From Primula veris (Eukaryota > Streptophyta > Magnoliopsida > Ericales > Primulaceae): DNA of 64,000 nucleotides. This document shows, one piece after another, positions 24,201 to 35,897 of this stretch. Positions within the stretch are counted from its first letter, which is position 1. Each line of letters begins with the position of its first letter. The stretch covers positions 38,894,795 through 38,958,794 of the forward strand of contig OY821740.1 in NCBI GenBank assembly GCA_963682055.1, written 5' to 3'. Under the pieces are notes generated by a model. It ran no database searches, had not been told where the DNA came from, and saw only the letters and a list, made by a program, of their open reading frames with translations. Both the position numbers and the translations under genes were made by a program.

Positions 24201-25438
24201 TTCCCCCTCAACAGGTTGAGAACAAGACCTTACACTGATGATGAAATTAAGGTATCCTCTGCTCATAGTTCTCTCTCTCCTTTTTAATTTTCCCTTGAGA
24301 AATAGTTTACGGTTGGACTTCTCTGGATTACCTCTTTTTTCATTTTCTTTTCCTTCGTATGCATAAATCACATATAACTCCGAAATTAAATATATCAAGG
24401 ATAAAAGGCTCACATGAATTTTTGGGTCCGTTGGAACGCTCATCACCCTGTGGATCACTTTTGGTATATGGCCATTTTTAATAATTACAGATTTAGTCAA
24501 ACCAGGAATACAAAAATACACATTTCATTATGTTTTATTCCTATAATAAATGTTAATAGCATAAAATTGAATAATGAGAAAACTGGCAGAGTGACACAAA
24601 CCCCTGGGGTTTACAAAGACAGCAACAAATGGAACGTGGAGGCAAAGAAAAGGCGAAACACTGACACAAAGACATTACAAACATATCCTACCATATTTTG
24701 CATACATATATCATATATGTACTGTTACATCCCGCACATCAAAATAATTTGCTTTGGCTTTTCTTTACAGATCCGATTTGTTCATCATTTAATTTTAAGT
24801 TCTTTTGCATCATTATTGATATATAATAGTAAACTGAATTTTCGATTTTTGTAAACTATTACTAGATGTTTTAAGGTGAATGGGTTAATTTTCTCTCGCC
24901 TTAAATAAGCCAACTTTTTTATTTGAAGTTTCAACCTAAACTAACACAAATGTGTAAAGGAAGACTACTCTTTTGCCGACTCATTTCTTAATAATAGTTG
25001 TAGAGGTGGAGGCATTATATAACAAACAATGTGATGTGTGTATAGGGTTAGTTGACTTGACCAAACTCTGCTTAAGCTGTTTGGCCATTATCTACAGGAG
25101 AATTTTTGCTACTAAATAATTGATCTGCTGTCTTTTCTCTCGAGTCACCAATTAAAATTCATATGACTTTATATATAATATGTCCTTATTCTCGTGCAGA
25201 CGGCGTTCAGAGTTAAGGCAAAGCAGTTTCACCCAGACCAGAATCAGGATAATAAAGGTGGTCACTTCTTGTTAATTCCATTACATTGGTTGTATTCTCA
25301 TCAGATGCCATAATTCTGTTTGAGGTTGCGATGTTTTTATGGGTTTTTTCTTTTGCAGAAGTAGCAGAGGCAAGGTTTAAAGAGATAATGGCCTCTTATG
25401 ATGCTATCAAGACTGAAAGAAAAGACAATAAGTTATAG
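21222..25438 (+). CDS. Membrane-anchored J-domain (DnaJ/Hsp40-like) protein
   Basis: Probable Hsp70 co-chaperone with an N-terminal membrane anchor and C-terminal J domain. Exons: 21222-21386, 22250-22291, 23055-23186, 23680-23909, 24215-24251, 25200-25257 and 25359-25438; phases agree and give 247 residues. Residues 1-35 are charged with a serine run encoded by a TCA/TCG repeat. Residues about 36-55 (RQLWGIFIFAVIGATATTYA) form one transmembrane segment. The middle is basic and rich in Arg, Glu and Tyr. The J domain covers about 182-245: HHYAVLGLDR, YTDDEIKTAFRVKAKQFHPD with the HPD tripeptide that activates Hsp70, then EARFKEIMASYDAIK. The start is the first true ATG; an upstream in-frame TTG was not used. 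Compartment is not decidable from sequence, and the partner Hsp70 is unknown. Confidence 0.9.
21263..21288 (+). repeat. Coding TCA/TCG microsatellite (poly-Ser)
   Basis: A run of TCR codons encodes about nine serines in exon 1 of the J-domain gene. Read on the other strand it gives a poly-Asp open frame, which is a shadow. Confidence 0.85.
21387..21450. repeat. Compound microsatellite (TC)n(TA)n(TG)n
   Basis: Directly after the exon 1 donor of the J-domain gene, CT dinucleotides pass into TA, then TATG, then TG repeats. This is a likely polymorphic marker. Confidence 0.9.
21470..21660. repeat. Tandem duplication, period about 118 bp, in J-gene intron 1
   Basis: GGTTGTGATTTGTTAGAATC followed by TAGTTTATTGTTAAGTGGAA occurs near 21470 and, slightly changed, near 21588. 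Both copies continue with AAGATATGTAAATTC. Confidence 0.8.
21690..22205. repeat. Tandem duplication, period about 300 bp, in J-gene intron 1
   Basis: AATTAAACTGATGTGATCTT with GGGTGGCT occurs near 21702 and again near 22003. TATTAGCCCCTCCCATTAGA with TTGGTTCCAT occurs near 21841 and again near 22155. The order and spacing are conserved, so an intron segment was duplicated in tandem and has since diverged. Confidence 0.8.
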
Positions 25439-26515
25439 ATGATCCAAGCATGCGAGCATTGCAAAAATGTGGGTCCTGTGCTTCGATTCGTTTAAAAAAT
25501 GACCTTTTTTAAAATGTGGTTTGAAGACTTCTCTTTGATGATTCTTCAGACCAAAAAGAAGAAATTAGTATATGATGCTGACATTTCAAAATCTTGTTTC
25601 CTTCACTAAAATCAAAGTCCCAAAAATGCAAGAAAGGATCTTTTTAAACTTATGGTCTTAAAATCCATAAAATCCAACCACTGGGGAAAAAAACTTTTGA
25701 CGTAACGTGTTGGGATGGACACATACCCAGGAAAATGGGTCTAACTAACCAGACAAGAGTCATGACTTCAGCTTTGCTTTAATCAGATGTTACTTTTTTT
25801 CTTTTCGATCTATCTAGCATTTGCAGTTGGTTTAGGGCCTTTACGGTTTGGACCTACGACATTTTTCTCGTTGTCTTAAGCAGTTTGACCCTCCAATCTA
25901 TTTGCATTTAGAATTGCAAATTTGTTTTTGTAAAGGGTCATATAAGATCTCAAGCTCCTTGTTGTTTGTATATCTTGCTTTCTGTAAAATAAGATGGTTA
26001 AACAACGAAGAGTGAGAGTGAATGAGCTAGTTTGAGCCTGAGTACGGTGATTTATACATAAGTGTTGCTTGAACATACCAATTCAGTACTACCAAATTTA
26101 ATCCGTGTTTGAAATATGTTGCTAAATACTTATGGTGTTGATGAAACTTTATCTATGTTTTTTCTGTCAATTTATTTGCATGGTATGTTGGCGTGCAGTG
26201 AAACTACGAGGCATTGGCTATCACAGTTGGTTCCAATTTAACATTCTTTTCATTTTAAGTTTCGTACTTATTTGATATCTATCTATAGCCTTGATAAGTT
26301 GCGATTTAATACGACTTGGCATGTGTTCTTAATCTGTAATATATATTGAAGTAATTCACTTCATATAATCTGCTAAATTCATCTCTCCGATGCTACAATT
26401 AACATACTGGAAAAAAGTCTTAAGTAAACAGTTATACACTATATGAGTTTTAGTAAAGCCATGATCTGCACTTTGTTTTCACCTTCAACGAAATACTAAA
26501 TGACTAGGATCCCGA
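25439..26515. other. 3' flank of the J-domain gene
   Basis: Includes the 3'UTR and AT-rich spacer. I see no gene or element here. Confidence 0.5.
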
Positions 26516-26760
26516 ATATGTCATGAAAATCAGGCATTTTGGCGATTTACACAATTTTTTTGCATCTTTCAATCAATCATTTTTCTGTAGTAGACAATTA
26601 AATTAGAAAAAAAAATTGCATCTTACAATCAATCATTTTTCTATAGTACACTCAAAATGGAAATGTCATGAAATCATACATTTTGGCGATTTATGCACAA
26701 TTTTTTTGCATCTCACAATCAACCATTTTTCTGTAGTAGAACCTTAAAATAAAAAAAGGG
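26515..26760. repeat. Interspersed short direct repeats (ATCAATCATTTTTCTRTAGTA)
   Basis: TTGCATCTTACAATCAATCA plus TTTTTCTGTAGTA occurs three times, near 26562, 26616 and 26706. The leading segment CATTTTGGCGATTTA occurs twice, near 26535 and 26681. Together they form a nested partial tandem duplication. Confidence 0.8.
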
Positions 26761-27104
26761 AGTACGCAAGTCTTATGGGAAAAAAAATAGCTTAACAACA
26801 TGATAAACTAACTATTGCATATTTTCCATCAAAAGGGACAAAACTGAATTAAAATTACAATATTAAGTCAAATAGAAACAAACATAAAGTAAAAGCGCCA
26901 GTCAGGTTATTATTTGTACGTAAAAGCAAATGGAGTACGTAAGTTCCATGAAAAAAAACAAAAAAAAAACAGCCTAATAACACGATATACTAACCATGTA
27001 TTTTTTCCATCAAAAAGGACAAAAATGAAACAAAAACTGTAACGTTTATGTAAAATAGAAACAAACATAAAGTAAAAGGTCCAGTTAGGTTACTATTAGT
27101 AACT
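26761..27104. repeat. Tandem duplication, two units of about 172 bp
   Basis: Both units start AGTACGYAAGT and share CATCAAAAGGGACAAAA-like text. Both end with ATAGAAACAAACATAAAGTA, then CAGTYAGGTTAYTATT. The block sits about 280 bp upstream of the next gene's start. Confidence 0.85.
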
Positions 27105-27379
27105 TGCCTTAAAAACTCAAATAATAAAGAGGGAAAATTGGGGGAAACTCAAGACAGTATAATTATTATTAGCGAACCTGTCCACGCGATGCGTTGATCT
27201 GACGGTAACCTATAAATATTTATAGATACTAATTAAATCGAATATAAACTTGACAACCATAAAATTGAAATCATGTAAATTAATAACAATAATATTATTA
27301 GAAAAAAAATGAAGTTTTCGTACCTGAAATAATAAAAAAAATTGGAGAGACGGGGAGAGAAGAGGAGAGACAAAGAGAG

Positions 27380-29943
27380 ATGGAAGAAATGGGGTGGGGA
27401 AGCAGTGAGGTAAGCAAATGGAGAGAAGCTTTAAGCAGGTACAAAACAGTAATAGAAGAGAGTGAGAAAAAGGGTGGTAAATCGAAAGCGAATTTAGTTA
27501 GTTTAGATGAATTTTACAGTAAAGAATTGCCGGTAATAATAAGTAACCGTAAACCTAACCCATTTATTACCACTGATGAACTCTCTAAACTCATGCAATG
27601 GAAACTTACCCGTGGTAAATGGAGGTACAATTCAATCAACCCCCCTTTCTTTTATTATTATTATTATTAATTAATATTACTATTTTTATTTTTATTACTC
27701 CCTACGGCTCCGTGTCATAATACTAGTTCATTTACGTTATTTATGAATATTAATAAATGTTTGTTATAGTTAGTTGGAGTAATAAATATGTGTGTCAAGT
27801 TTCAAATATTAATGATTTGCAAATTATATTAATACTCATTAAATAAGGGTATATGAGGAATTATTATATTTTTTTTAAAATAGAAATTTTATGGAGTATT
27901 ATTTGGGGGCGGAGTCAAAACAAATTGGACCATTATTGTGAGACGGAGGGATTTTTTTTCGTTATTATTATTATTAGTAGTAGTAGTAGTAGTAATATAT
28001 GAGGAAATTAGCTTCAGGTGCAATTTAGTGAATTCAAATTATGTTAGTTTAAAAATTGTGTTTGGCATTATCTATATTGGGCAAATATAGTGAGATAAAT
28101 ATGTCTGGATTCTCTGAACTAATATGATTTGAAGGTAGTTGAAAATAATTAGGCAATAGTGAAGTGAAAGGAAGATCGGTTTACACGTGTTTTTGTTGAT
28201 GATTTTCTCATCTTGTACCGAACTTAAATTCACAGGGGTTACTTAATTTGTTTATGTATCTGATTGGTAAGTGAATATGAGTTTTAATTGGTGATTGCAA
28301 TGATTTTTCAATAAAGTTTCCGTCTTGTATAACTTAGATATCTCGTAGTTCTCGGAAATGTGATTAGATTGATGGGATTTGTTATGAAATTTATGGCATC
28401 TATGAAATCAATGAAATCTTATAAGTATTTCTTCAGAGTAATCCTTTTTTTCAGAATTTTTATGGAACTAAAAGACAAAGCTAGTGAAGTGTTGCTTACA
28501 GTAGTTTTTTAAGAAATTGTAAAGAAAATGGAATAAAGGACAATGGACGAACAAACTGGAGTTGAGTGTGTAGCATTTAATGCTGTAATCAAATATAAGA
28601 AACTTTTATGGAATATGAGTTATCTTCAGGCCCCGTTTACTGGATTTTGTTTCGTCGCTGGACAAAACCCTGGTGAAATCTGTGTCAGAAAGAGCATTTA
28701 AAGCATTGATTGATGATGTATCGAAAGCTGTTACGGAGCTCACTGCCTTGAAAGGAGTTGGCCCCGCCACAGCCTCTGCTGTTCTCGCTGCTTATGCTCC
28801 CCATATCGCCCCTTTCATGTCCGACGAGGTCTACCTCAACTTCACTACTTCACTTTTTCCATAAGATATTACTATCTACTTATTTCTCTTTACCTAATTA
28901 ATTGTTCCCGAATTATTAAAGCTTTGTACACTAAGCACTACGACCCAATTTCAAAATAGTTTTTTCAAATATTGATTTATTAGTGTAGGGAACTTCACTT
29001 AATTGTTTCTGTACATGCGTCAATATTTGATTTCTCATGTTCCAAGGTATATGTGTCTATTTGGCTGAAAAATTTGCAGCATTTTTAATGTACAAACTTA
29101 ATATACAAGCGTATTAAGGATTAAGAATTGATGGCAGTTCACTGAACTGACTGGAAATTGTTGTTTAGTACTTCAAATCAAACCTTTTCGGAAGCTTCTG
29201 TAATAAATCAAAATTGTGTAATAATAGAGACCTTAATACATGCACCTGTTGCTTACTATGTTGGGTATGTTTCAATTTGCAGGCTATGGTGGCGGCTCTG
29301 GGAAATTCCAAAGACTATACGTTGAAGCAGTATCTCATTTTCGTGGATAAAATACAGGCCAAAGCAAAGGTCCGTTTTTATTGCCACTTTCTTTCTACTT
29401 TTGTGTTCACAGAATCACATTAGTTACTTCTTGCACATGTCTAACTGGTCTCATGTAGCTGCTCTGATAGTATTTTCGATTAACAATTACCGGAATGTTG
29501 TTCTTTATGCAATAATGCAACTAAAGAATATGAAATAAACACCTTTCTAAGCCGTGACGGTACTCGCACCTTCAAAAGTTTTAGTTAACTAATTCACAGC
29601 CAATATATCCACCTGTTCGTTAGTTTATGGTTATTTGTGCTTGCGAGCTGTTCTCCACTCTACCAACCTTTGTAGCATCTCCAATTCTGGCAGATCCTTA
29701 ACTTTGACATCTAGAACTATAACATTGAATACTTTATTTAAAACATTTTATTTATTTATATCTGTTCAGTTTTTTTTATATATTGGTTAGGAATTAAGTG
29801 TGGAAGGGGATGTCTTTACCCCGTCTGATGTGGAAAGGGCTCTATGGAGTTGGGCGGTGGGAGCCAAGCTGTCAACTTCTTCACAAAAACTTGATCTTAA
29901 AGCTAACTCGAACAACTCTGATAAGAAAAAGAGGAAACGATGA
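27380..29943 (+). CDS. Conserved helix-hairpin-helix protein of unknown function
   Basis: Four exons (27380-27624, 28630-28828, 29283-29369, 29791-29943) with consistent phase encode 227 residues. Exon 1 begins MEEMGWGSSEVSKWREALSR and contains LVSLDEFYSKELP and ITTDELSKLMQWKLTRGKWR, followed by PRLLDFV across the splice. The central block ALKGVGPATASAVLAAYAP is a classic helix-hairpin-helix DNA-backbone binding motif (residues about 123-141), followed by IAPFMSDEAMVAAL. The C-terminus is a short basic tail (DKKKRKR) that could act as a nuclear signal. HhH motifs of this form occur in DNA glycosylases, but no catalytic Lys/Asp arrangement of that fold is evident, so I would not call it a glycosylase. 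A nucleic-acid-binding role is inference. Confidence 0.85.
27643..28002. repeat. Intronic trinucleotide repeats (TTA)n and (ATT)n(AGT)n
   Basis: Two short arrays lie in intron 1 of the HhH gene: TTATTATTATTATTATTA near 27650 and ATTATTATTATTAGTAGTAG near 27965. They are candidate polymorphic markers. Confidence 0.85.
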
Positions 29944-31562
29944 ACATTAAACTTTTGCAGTCGCTAGGTACGCACTGTTGTAGGCGTTTTGGTGTTTTTG
30001 TTTCTTTCCTCTTTGTTTCTTCTTGTGTCTTATGTATTTCTATCTTTAAGATGTTTTGGGTCTCAAATATGTTAATCTGATCTGTTGGTCACTTTTGATG
30101 TAAACCTAATGAGCTAGAGAAGGTGTTACTTTTACATTCTGTATCCATCTTTTGCGTTTAATTTGATTGAGTAATTGGTACCCATGTAACACTTTTAAAA
30201 ATCGCACACAAGAAATTGGATGGAGAACAACCAGACTTTGGCCATTGAAGATTTATATTCATATTTTCCTGTGCAAGCACATATTCAAAAGTAACAAATG
30301 AAATAGTTGCAGGTTAATTACAGCATCAAAAAAACTTTGTAGATATGCGTTAATGGTCAATGGACCTTCCAACAAAAGGATTTACTGCGAAAAACCTAGT
30401 ATGAAGACTGAAATACGCTGCTAAGAGTGTCATTAAAAAATGAGTTAATTTATATTCGACTTTGCAATGCATCTGAAAAAGCAGAGTTAAATTTTCTTAA
30501 TCTGCAAAGGCTTTGAATTAAGTAAATGTTTTATAGTAGTAGTTGGTACCTGCATCTTTAAACTGTTCTTTCTTCCAAAAGTGACAAAGTCGATGATCGG
30601 ATTTGTGAGGAATATGGGCTAGTCGGTTTTGTTATGCTTCTGATGTTGTGGTAATGCATCATTTTTCTATAGAAACTTATCTAATACCAAGTTTGTGTGT
30701 TTTATTTAGTGTTCTACAATTTTCATCATGGACTACTTTGAATGAGACCCAAGAAGATAGACTAGTTCTTATAATTTATATTACCTACTTTTTGAATTCG
30801 ATAAATTTCTTTGAGGTTCCTCGTTCAGTATGTTAATAGCACAACATTAAGATACATATTAGAACTACATTTAGTCTGATGAAAACAGACAAAAAAGGTT
30901 TTAGCTAATGGATGAGCCAACTGTTGACTTTATTGCGTTAAAAATGATCCATCTATTCTAAATGATGCCCCTAAGTGTTAAATAAGCCATGTTCCCAAAG
31001 CAAGAGTTAGCTAGAGTGGTTGGTCATGTCAAACCAAAACCGATGAATCATATACAAATCTATTATTTTGGCGATTATAACAAACTATATATGTCTTCAT
31101 ATTTGTTTTTTTCCTCAGTCGATATTGTGTCCACCGATAATATCACCAGTAGCGGTTTTAAGTGATGATGGCGGACGATTATAAAGCAATTGCAAATTGA
31201 CACCATGAAAAATTAGTCACCTCATTGTTAATCCTTAATTCGAAGAAACTTGTCAACGATTTTTTTTGAAATAGTGGGTTAGAAACAGATTACTCTTAAT
31301 GTTCTTATAGCTATTGAACTACTGATGTGTTTTTCAAATTTAACACGTACGATAATAACAAGTTTTTTTCTTAAACAATAGCAATATGTACATCTTTAGA
31401 GTACATTATTGACACTGAAGGATTGATGGTATTATAATCAGTGATTAGATAGCCAGGTGAAAGAAATTAAGTAAACACGCCAACCCTCAAATTGCTAGTT
31501 AGCTTATTTGACTAAACAAATATTTAGGTGAGAGTAAGCCTATCTTCCCTCTAACCAATGTA
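29944..31562. other. Intergenic spacer
   Basis: Contains the 3'UTR of the HhH gene, then AT-rich DNA. Small open frames (for example 30648-30836) carry no recognisable protein signature. Nothing else is supported. Confidence 0.5.
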
Positions 31563-31596
31563 GCTATACATACATGTATATATATGTATGTATAGC
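31563..31596. promoter_or_regulatory. 34-bp near-perfect palindrome at the CASP-like gene 5' end
   Basis: Arms GCTATACATACAT (31563-31575) and ATGTATGTATAGC (31584-31596) are perfect inverted repeats around GTATATAT. The palindrome lies 48 bp before the predicted ATG, so it is probably in the core promoter or leader and contains TATA-like text. It could be a protein-binding site or an RNA hairpin. Confidence 0.6.
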
Positions 31597-31644
31597 CAGC
31601 TTCCCATTCCACCAGTTATCTCACCATCCAAAACACACACAAAA

Positions 31645-32662
31645 ATGGCAACAGAATGTGGACTTGACAAGAAGGCAGATGGTGTGAACTGCAGTCAGTT
31701 ACCTGCAGTCATGAACAATAATAAGCAAAAATCAATGAAAAGCGCAAAATTAGCATTGTTAACGCTAAGAGTTATTGCATTTCTAGCCACAGCAGCTGCT
31801 ACGATTGTAATGGCACTCGATAAGCAAACCAAAAGCTTCGTGGTTGCCACTATCGGAACCACCCCTATTAAAGCAACCCTCACTGCCAAGTTTCAACATA
31901 ACCCAGCCTTTGTGTAACTAAACAGAACTTTATAAAAGCTACTACTATTTTGAAAATGATTGTGATTATGCTGCTGCCTACTTAATCTGATTTATTGTCG
32001 CAGGTTCTTTGTCATTGCGAATGGCATGGCAAGTCTTCACAGCCTTTTGATGTTAGTTCTTGAGTTTTTTGGACATAAGTTTGATCTCAAGGGGATCCGC
32101 ACTGTCATGATCCCCATTTTGGATATGGTAACTCAAATAATACGTACCTCCTTTTTTTGTATATTAATCTATGATCTGTGGTCAAACAAGTACGGCAATC
32201 TAAGACCTGTCGAGGTGGATATAAGATTTGTTTCCATGTAATTTCTTAAATGTTCATGGTGGCACCATTTTGACAAACTTAAAAGCACAACAATAAGTGA
32301 AAAACATTTTTTATATCCAGCATATTGCCCATGCATGTCCTAATTAAGACGATTTTTACTATTTCGATTTTTGTAGTTTTTCTTCGCGTATAACGTTCGC
32401 TCTTATGTATGTTAAGATGGCGGTGGCACTGGTGTCTGCTGGATTTGGAGGAGCAGTTTTCATAGGCGAGCTAGGAAGAAATGGAAATTCACATGCAAGG
32501 TGGAATAAAATATGCGATAAATTTGATACCTTTTGCAATCATGCGGCAGGAGCATTTGTAGCTTCATTAGTCGGACTTATTCTCTTAATGACCATTAATA
32601 TCATAACCATACTCAAACTCCGAAACCGAAAAGCTTCTGTTAGATATTCTACTCTTCCATGA
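31645..32662 (+). CDS. CASP-like protein (CASPL, DUF588 family)
   Basis: Four-helix plasma-membrane protein of the Casparian strip membrane domain protein-like family. Exons: 31645-31913, 32004-32127 and 32417-32662; phases agree and give 212 residues. Helix 1 (SAKLALLTLRVIAFLATAAA) carries the family arginine. Helix 2 lies in FFVIANGMASLHSLLMLVLE. Helix 3, around the exon 2/3 junction (ILDMMAVALVSAGFGGAVFI), has the family aspartate. Helix 4 is AFVASLVGLILLMTINIITI. The extracellular loop before helix 4 has GNSHARWNKICDKFDTFC with the conserved Trp and Cys pair. I chose the ATG in AAAAATGGCA; an upstream in-frame ATG at 31588 would put an atypical leader in front. The family forms membrane scaffolds; the specific role of this member is unknown. 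Confidence 0.92.
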
Positions 32663-33768
32663 TAGACTGACTGATCCAGTGTCCCCATTCCATATGTGTC
32701 CTTTTTCCCCTTCATTTTCTAAAATTTCTCTTGTACAAGATATCCTGTTTTTCTTGTTTTTCGACTACCGTTACAGATAGCTACTTTCTAGTTAATTGCT
32801 CTATATCTCTCGGGTGTTTCAAAAGTGTTATTACTGTACTAAACTACTTGAAAATTTCCGGTGCAAGTTTGAAACATGATATATTCCGAAAAGTTATCTA
32901 GTCGGTAATCATGTACGTAGGCGTTGCAAACAGTTCTTGAATAATAGTAGTTGCCTTCTTAACCGTGGATATTGCTGGACAAGGTTCGATAATATAGCAG
33001 TAAAAAAGTAATGTCATTAACTAAATATCGATTTATTAGGAGGAGTTTTTCTGTAATGCCAAGTTCCTAATAATAATATTCCAGTTTCATAGAGATTAGC
33101 TATAGGGATTCTTACATTACTGGTCTAAATATGGTTGCACGAGAAAAACGAAATGGACCAACTATATATATATTCAATAAAATTAAAAGTTTAATTAACC
33201 GTTGCTAAATTTGGTGCCATTTTCATCAACTTTTACAAAATGCACGATCTTATATATGTTTTATTGGCCATGTGACACTGGTTGAAGGCCTAGAAACTAA
33301 TCACCAAAATAATACCCAAAAAATATATATCGAGATCTGGTCTCTTAAAAATATCCATGTACATACTTTTATACCATGATCCACAACTTCTTCGATTTAA
33401 GACACAAATTAATTAGCCTTAAGAGCATTCGAAGCAGTACTTTTTGAGTTATAATAAGGAATGAATAAACCTAGTATATTTTGCCAAATAAACCTAGTAT
33501 AAGTAGCTCATGCTTAGCACTGGCCAACGACATACTTTACAGTACACAAACACACAAGATCAATATATTAAATTAATGAATATGAATGGCCAAGCACTTT
33601 ACAAGAGTGGGAAACACGTACAAGTGGAGTGGAGACCAACTTTTCATTATCAACTTTTTCACTGATTCAAGATTGATGAAAATCCTCCAATAAAATCAGA
33701 ACCATCAAAATCAACTTCAATTTTGGCAAATTCCGAAGTACTATAATATTAAAAACTGCAACTTAGTA
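32663..33768. other. Intergenic spacer
   Basis: 3' flank of the CASP-like gene and probable promoter of the PAN-domain gene. AT-rich; no coding exon or element border recognised. Confidence 0.5.
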
Positions 33769-35387
33769 ATGGTATTTCTCAGTTGGTTCTCAATTTTTCT
33801 TTACTTACTCATTAGTCACAACAGCCACTGTATCTCAGATATTCAAATTGGTTACATGGTCACCCTTAATATCCCTATGGAATCTAGCACAGGGTTTAAA
33901 GGAAGGGCTTTTATACTAGATAACAACCAAATTGGAGTAGCAAATAATTTCAAAGTTGCACTAAGTGCCGAGTCTTTTGAGCAAAACTATTACTCGTGTT
34001 CTCTAGATGTTTTTCTTGGAGATGTTAAGGTATGGAGTTCTGGACATTTTTCAAGGTTTATCACACAAAAGAAATGTGTGCTTGAGCTCACTCAAGATGG
34101 TGATCTCAAATTGATCGGTCCAGATGAAACAGTCGGATGGAGAACTGGTACTTCTGGACAAGGTGTGCAGGTAATTTAAAGTTCGTTCAGCTTTAACGCT
34201 TCAAAGTAAAAAACCAAAAAATACCAAAAATGGATTGTTTCGCTTCTTATTGCAAAATGCAAACTCAGTTGTTGTACAGTATTGACTATTGGATTACATT
34301 GTCTTGTATGATTATATCACAAAACACATATATATTGTCTTCTAACTGAACTTTCAACATCAAGCGAATTCGGTTCCAACTTCTAATACTCCGTAAGCTG
34401 CTTATGTGTTTGCAGAAGCTACATTTGCTGAGAACCGGTAATTTAGTTCTGGTAGACTCCCTAAACTTGATCAAATGGCAGACTTTCAATTTCCCAACTA
34501 ATATAATGCTTTGGGGACAAAGATTGGATGTAGCAACTCAGTTAACTTCATTCCCAACCAACTCAACCGATCACTATTTCTCCTTCGAAATTGAACGTGA
34601 GAAAGTTGCGCTATACTTGAATTCAGGCCGGTTAAGGTATTCTTACTGGGAATATAAGCCTTCTAGACACCGAAACATAACATTTATCAAAGTGGGCAAC
34701 AGAGGAATAGACCTGTTTGGTGACAAGTACACGAAAATCGAAGAGATAACTAGCCCGAACATAAGAATTGAGCCATTGAGATTTCTACGACTAGCCAATG
34801 AAAGTGGAAATTTGGGGCTTTATTACTATTCCGAGGAGAAACTGAAATTTGAGGTGTCCTATCAAGCTCTAAGCACAACTTGTGAGCTTCCTTTGGCGTG
34901 TGATCCATATGGAATTTGTACTTCATCTAATGTTTGTTCTTGTATCAGATTAATGAATTCTAAACATTGTAGCGACGGACTTGCACACAGGATTTGTGGA
35001 GAAAATGAAGCTGATATGATCGAATTGAAAGGAGTGAATAGTGTGCTAAAAATCGCACCTAAGGGTGTAAATATGAGCAAGCAAGAATGCGCAAGTGTTT
35101 GCTTAGAGGACTGCAGCTGTAGTTCAGCTTCGTATGACTCAAAATCGGAAAAGTGTTCTTTATATCCATTTGTTCGAGGAATTAAACAGGTTGATAATGT
35201 TGATGATTTAAGTTATATGGTAAAAGTTCCAAAAGGCACTGGAACGGAGAATGAGAAAAGTTCTGGTTTGCGAAATTGGGTAATTATTGTGGTGGGTATG
35301 GCTGATGGGTTAGTACTTGCTCTTGTTTTCGTAGGAGTTGCATACTATGTAATATACAAGAGACGACAGAATTTACAACTTGCTTAA
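33769..35387 (+). CDS. PAN/apple domain, S-locus-glycoprotein-like membrane protein without kinase
   Basis: Receptor-like protein similar in layout to the Arabidopsis PAN domain-containing protein At5g03700. Two exons, 33769-34170 and 34416-35387, give 457 residues. Residues 1-23 are a signal peptide (MVFLSWFSIFLYLLISHNSH). The next ~160 residues are a degenerate bulb-lectin-like domain (GRAFILDNNQIGVANNFKVA, LLRTGNLVLVDS, WQTFNFPTNIMLWGQ). A cysteine-rich EGF/SLG-type section follows (CELPLACDPYGICTSSNVCS), then a PAN/apple domain (QECASVCLEDCSCSSASYDS). One transmembrane helix (about 418-442) ends in a very short basic tail, YYVIYKRRQNLQLA. No kinase domain follows, so it cannot signal by itself as an S-receptor kinase does; co-receptor or decoy roles are inference. 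Confidence 0.9.
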
Positions 35388-35897
35388 AAGTTAATTTGCC
35401 ATAAAAATTCATCAATTTTGTTTATTTTTGATTTCTGAAGCTGGGAATTGCTTTAGTTTCTACAGAATAACATCTGCAATGTGCAACTAAAAGGCATTTA
35501 CAAAATGGAGGTTTTCGACATTTAGCAATGATGACGGATACAAGTAACCTGATGAAACGGAAACTTTAAAATATATCCATCCTGATCTATTCAGAAGTGA
35601 AATATAATTAAGCAATTTAGCCTTTTTTATCAACAATCTCTAAACCCAACTCACAATTTAATCATTTCATTCAAGCCAATAAATAGCCAAAACCAAACTT
35701 AACCGTCGAATACATTTCATGTATAACAAAACCTTTTTATTTATGTATAGGAGAAACGTTAGGATATACCCAAACATCCAAAGCTATTCTGAGCTCCACC
35801 CTATATATCATGTTACAAAAGGCAAAGCTTACAACCATTACAGAAAACAAAAATAAAGAAAATTGCCTCTAGGAAAACCATACGCAGGTAAAAATAT
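35388..35897. other. Convergent 3' flank between the PAN-domain and VAL genes
   Basis: About 510 bp between stops of converging genes. It should hold both 3'UTRs. No other feature seen. Confidence 0.6.

Noticed and set aside
24414..24854. 146-codon open frame in J-gene intron 5
   Set aside because: Lies wholly between well-supported exons, has no domain features and is AT-rich like the rest of the intron.
27170..27215. Helitron-like CCACGCGATGCGTTGATC text
   Set aside because: Only a short resemblance to Helitron 5' ends; no TC start in A/T context or CTRR end could be assigned.
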